Positions 63,329 through 64,000 of a DNA stretch of 64,000 nucleotides are shown here, piece by piece (positions within the stretch are counted from its first letter, which is position 1; each line of letters starts with the position of its first letter). The position numbers were made by a program, and so were the translations under genes. The DNA lies in contig NZ_JBEXMJ010000008.1 in NCBI RefSeq assembly GCF_040610475.1, positions 62,001 to 126,000 on the forward strand. Direction: 5' to 3'. The notes below the pieces were generated by a model. The model was not told the origin of the DNA. It ran no database searches and was given only the letters and a program-made list of their open reading frames with translations. The DNA comes from Actinopolymorpha sp. NPDC004070. Lineage in GTDB: Bacteria; Actinomycetota; Actinomycetes; Propionibacteriales; Actinopolymorphaceae.

Positions 63329-64000
63329 ATGGCCAGCCGCCCACAGCTTCGTCAACTCGGCCTGAACACCGGCAAGAAGGCCCGCCTGCACCGCATACTC
63401 TTCCAGCACGGCGTCGGCAACGGCACCGCGATGTTCCTCCCCTACGACCAGGGGCTCGAGCATGGTCCGCGGGACTTCTTCGCCAACCCCGACGCCGGCG
63501 ACCCGGCCTACATCGTCAAGCTCGCCCTGCGCGGCGGCTTCAACGGCATCGCCGTGCAGATCGGTGTGGCGGAGAAGTTCTACTGGGACTACGCCGGTGA
63601 GGTTCCGCTCGTCCTGAAGCTGAACGGGCGCACGGAGATCCCGGCGGCCGACCATCCGCTGTCGCCGCTGAATGCCGACGTGGCCGACGCCGCACGCCTG
63701 GGCGCGGACGCGGTGGGATACACCCTGTACGTCGGATCACCCGCGCAGGAAGAGGACTTCGCGCAGTTCCGGAAAGTCCGAGAGGACGCCCACCACTACG
63801 GTCTCCCGCTGATCGTGTGGGCCTACCCGCGCGGTTCGGCGGTCGACGCCAAGGGCGGCAAGGACTCCTTCTACGCCGTCGACTACGCCGCCCGCACCGC
63901 GACCGAGCTGGGCGCCGACATCGTCAAGGTGAACTTTCCTCATCCGGAGCACCGGAAAGGTGCGCGCGCGGAGTACGACACCGACGTGTCTCCGTCGCAG
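63329..64000 (+). CDS. Class I fructose-bisphosphate aldolase (DhnA/FbaB type), N-terminal part
   Basis: 224 codons are present and the gene runs off the window. The protein starts [20 protein letters not shown] and continues [32 protein letters not shown] and [22 protein letters not shown] and [10 protein letters not shown] follow, the latter holding the Lys expected to form the Schiff base in the archaeal-type class I aldolases. It cleaves or forms fructose 1,6-bisphosphate. ATG 63329 has GGGAGGA about 8 nt upstream, partly buried in a predicted stem. Its place beside the dormancy island may reflect a switch of glycolytic flux under low oxygen. Confidence 0.9.
   Translation, partial: MASRPQLRQLGLNTGKKARLHRILFQHGVGNGTAMFLPYDQGLEHGPRDFFANPDAGDPAYIVKLALRGGFNGIAVQIGVAEKFYWDYAGEVPLVLKLNGRTEIPAADHPLSPLNADVADAARLGADAVGYTLYVGSPAQEEDFAQFRKVREDAHHYGLPLIVWAYPRGSAVDAKGGKDSFYAVDYAARTATELGADIVKVNFPHPEHRKGARAEYDTDVSPSQ

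Overview
The window is 64 kb of chromosome from a very GC-rich Gram-positive actinobacterium. The evidence is the codon bias throughout, a complete ergothioneine operon (egtABCD), an F420/PPOX-type enzyme, a DUF222/HNH (13E12-type) gene, two ECF42 sigma factors with DGPF partners, a class F-like sortase and a DevRS/OsdKR-type two-component system. The gene mix would fit Propionibacteriales such as Actinopolymorpha or Kribbella, but that placement is inference only. No tRNA, rRNA, CRISPR array, prophage or intact insertion sequence was seen.

Layout. 0-2 kb: the end of a family 5 solute-binding protein and an enolase-superfamily sugar-acid dehydratase. 2-8 kb: a thioredoxin-reductase-like flavoprotein divergent from an XRE-cupin regulator, then two tandem ECF42 modules (DGPF/YCII protein plus sigma factor, the first also with an AhpD-like protein), tightly coupled by 4-nt start/stop overlaps. 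8-19 kb: an SGNH hydrolase/TetR pair with a likely operator, nitronate monooxygenase, a broken glycosyltransferase, a GrpB-like protein, a DUF222/HNH gene with an SOS-like box, a TetM/OtrA-type ribosomal protection protein with an overlapping upstream reading frame, and a MarR-GNAT fusion with a likely autoregulatory site. 19-31 kb: NAD kinase, a phytanoyl-CoA-dioxygenase-like protein, a large secreted glycoside hydrolase, a DJ-1/PfpI protein, a LOG-family protein, a methyltransferase remnant, a sugar ABC transporter of the LplB/LplC/LipO type and a CobW-like protein without a P-loop. 31-36 kb: egtABCD. 36-41 kb: a histone-like membrane protein and assorted metabolic and membrane genes. 41-48 kb: a complete peptide-type ABC importer with a very strong stem-loop between the binding-protein gene and the ATPase/permease genes.

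48-64 kb looks like a hypoxia/dormancy island. It holds three universal stress proteins, a DevS/OsdK-like GAF-GAF histidine kinase, a DevR/OsdR-like response regulator, a PPOX-fold flavoprotein, a hemerythrin-domain protein, an Acg-type nitroreductase, an orphan HypF, a DUF1876 (Rv1738-type) protein, a sortase with a small sorting-signal-like partner, a DUF4389 protein carrying a frameshift, and a class I fructose-bisphosphate aldolase running off the right edge. Several intergenic regions here carry a motif beginning GGGACC. Three copies lie exactly 21 bp apart upstream of the hemerythrin gene. These resemble DevR/DosR half-boxes and suggest one regulon controlled from inside the island.

Several genes are visibly decaying: the glycosyltransferase has an amber stop and a frame change, the methyltransferase has apparently lost its middle, and the DUF4389 gene has a one-base frameshift. 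Many other genes start 6-8 nt after a TANNNT hexamer without a Shine-Dalgarno sequence, which suggests frequent leaderless transcription.
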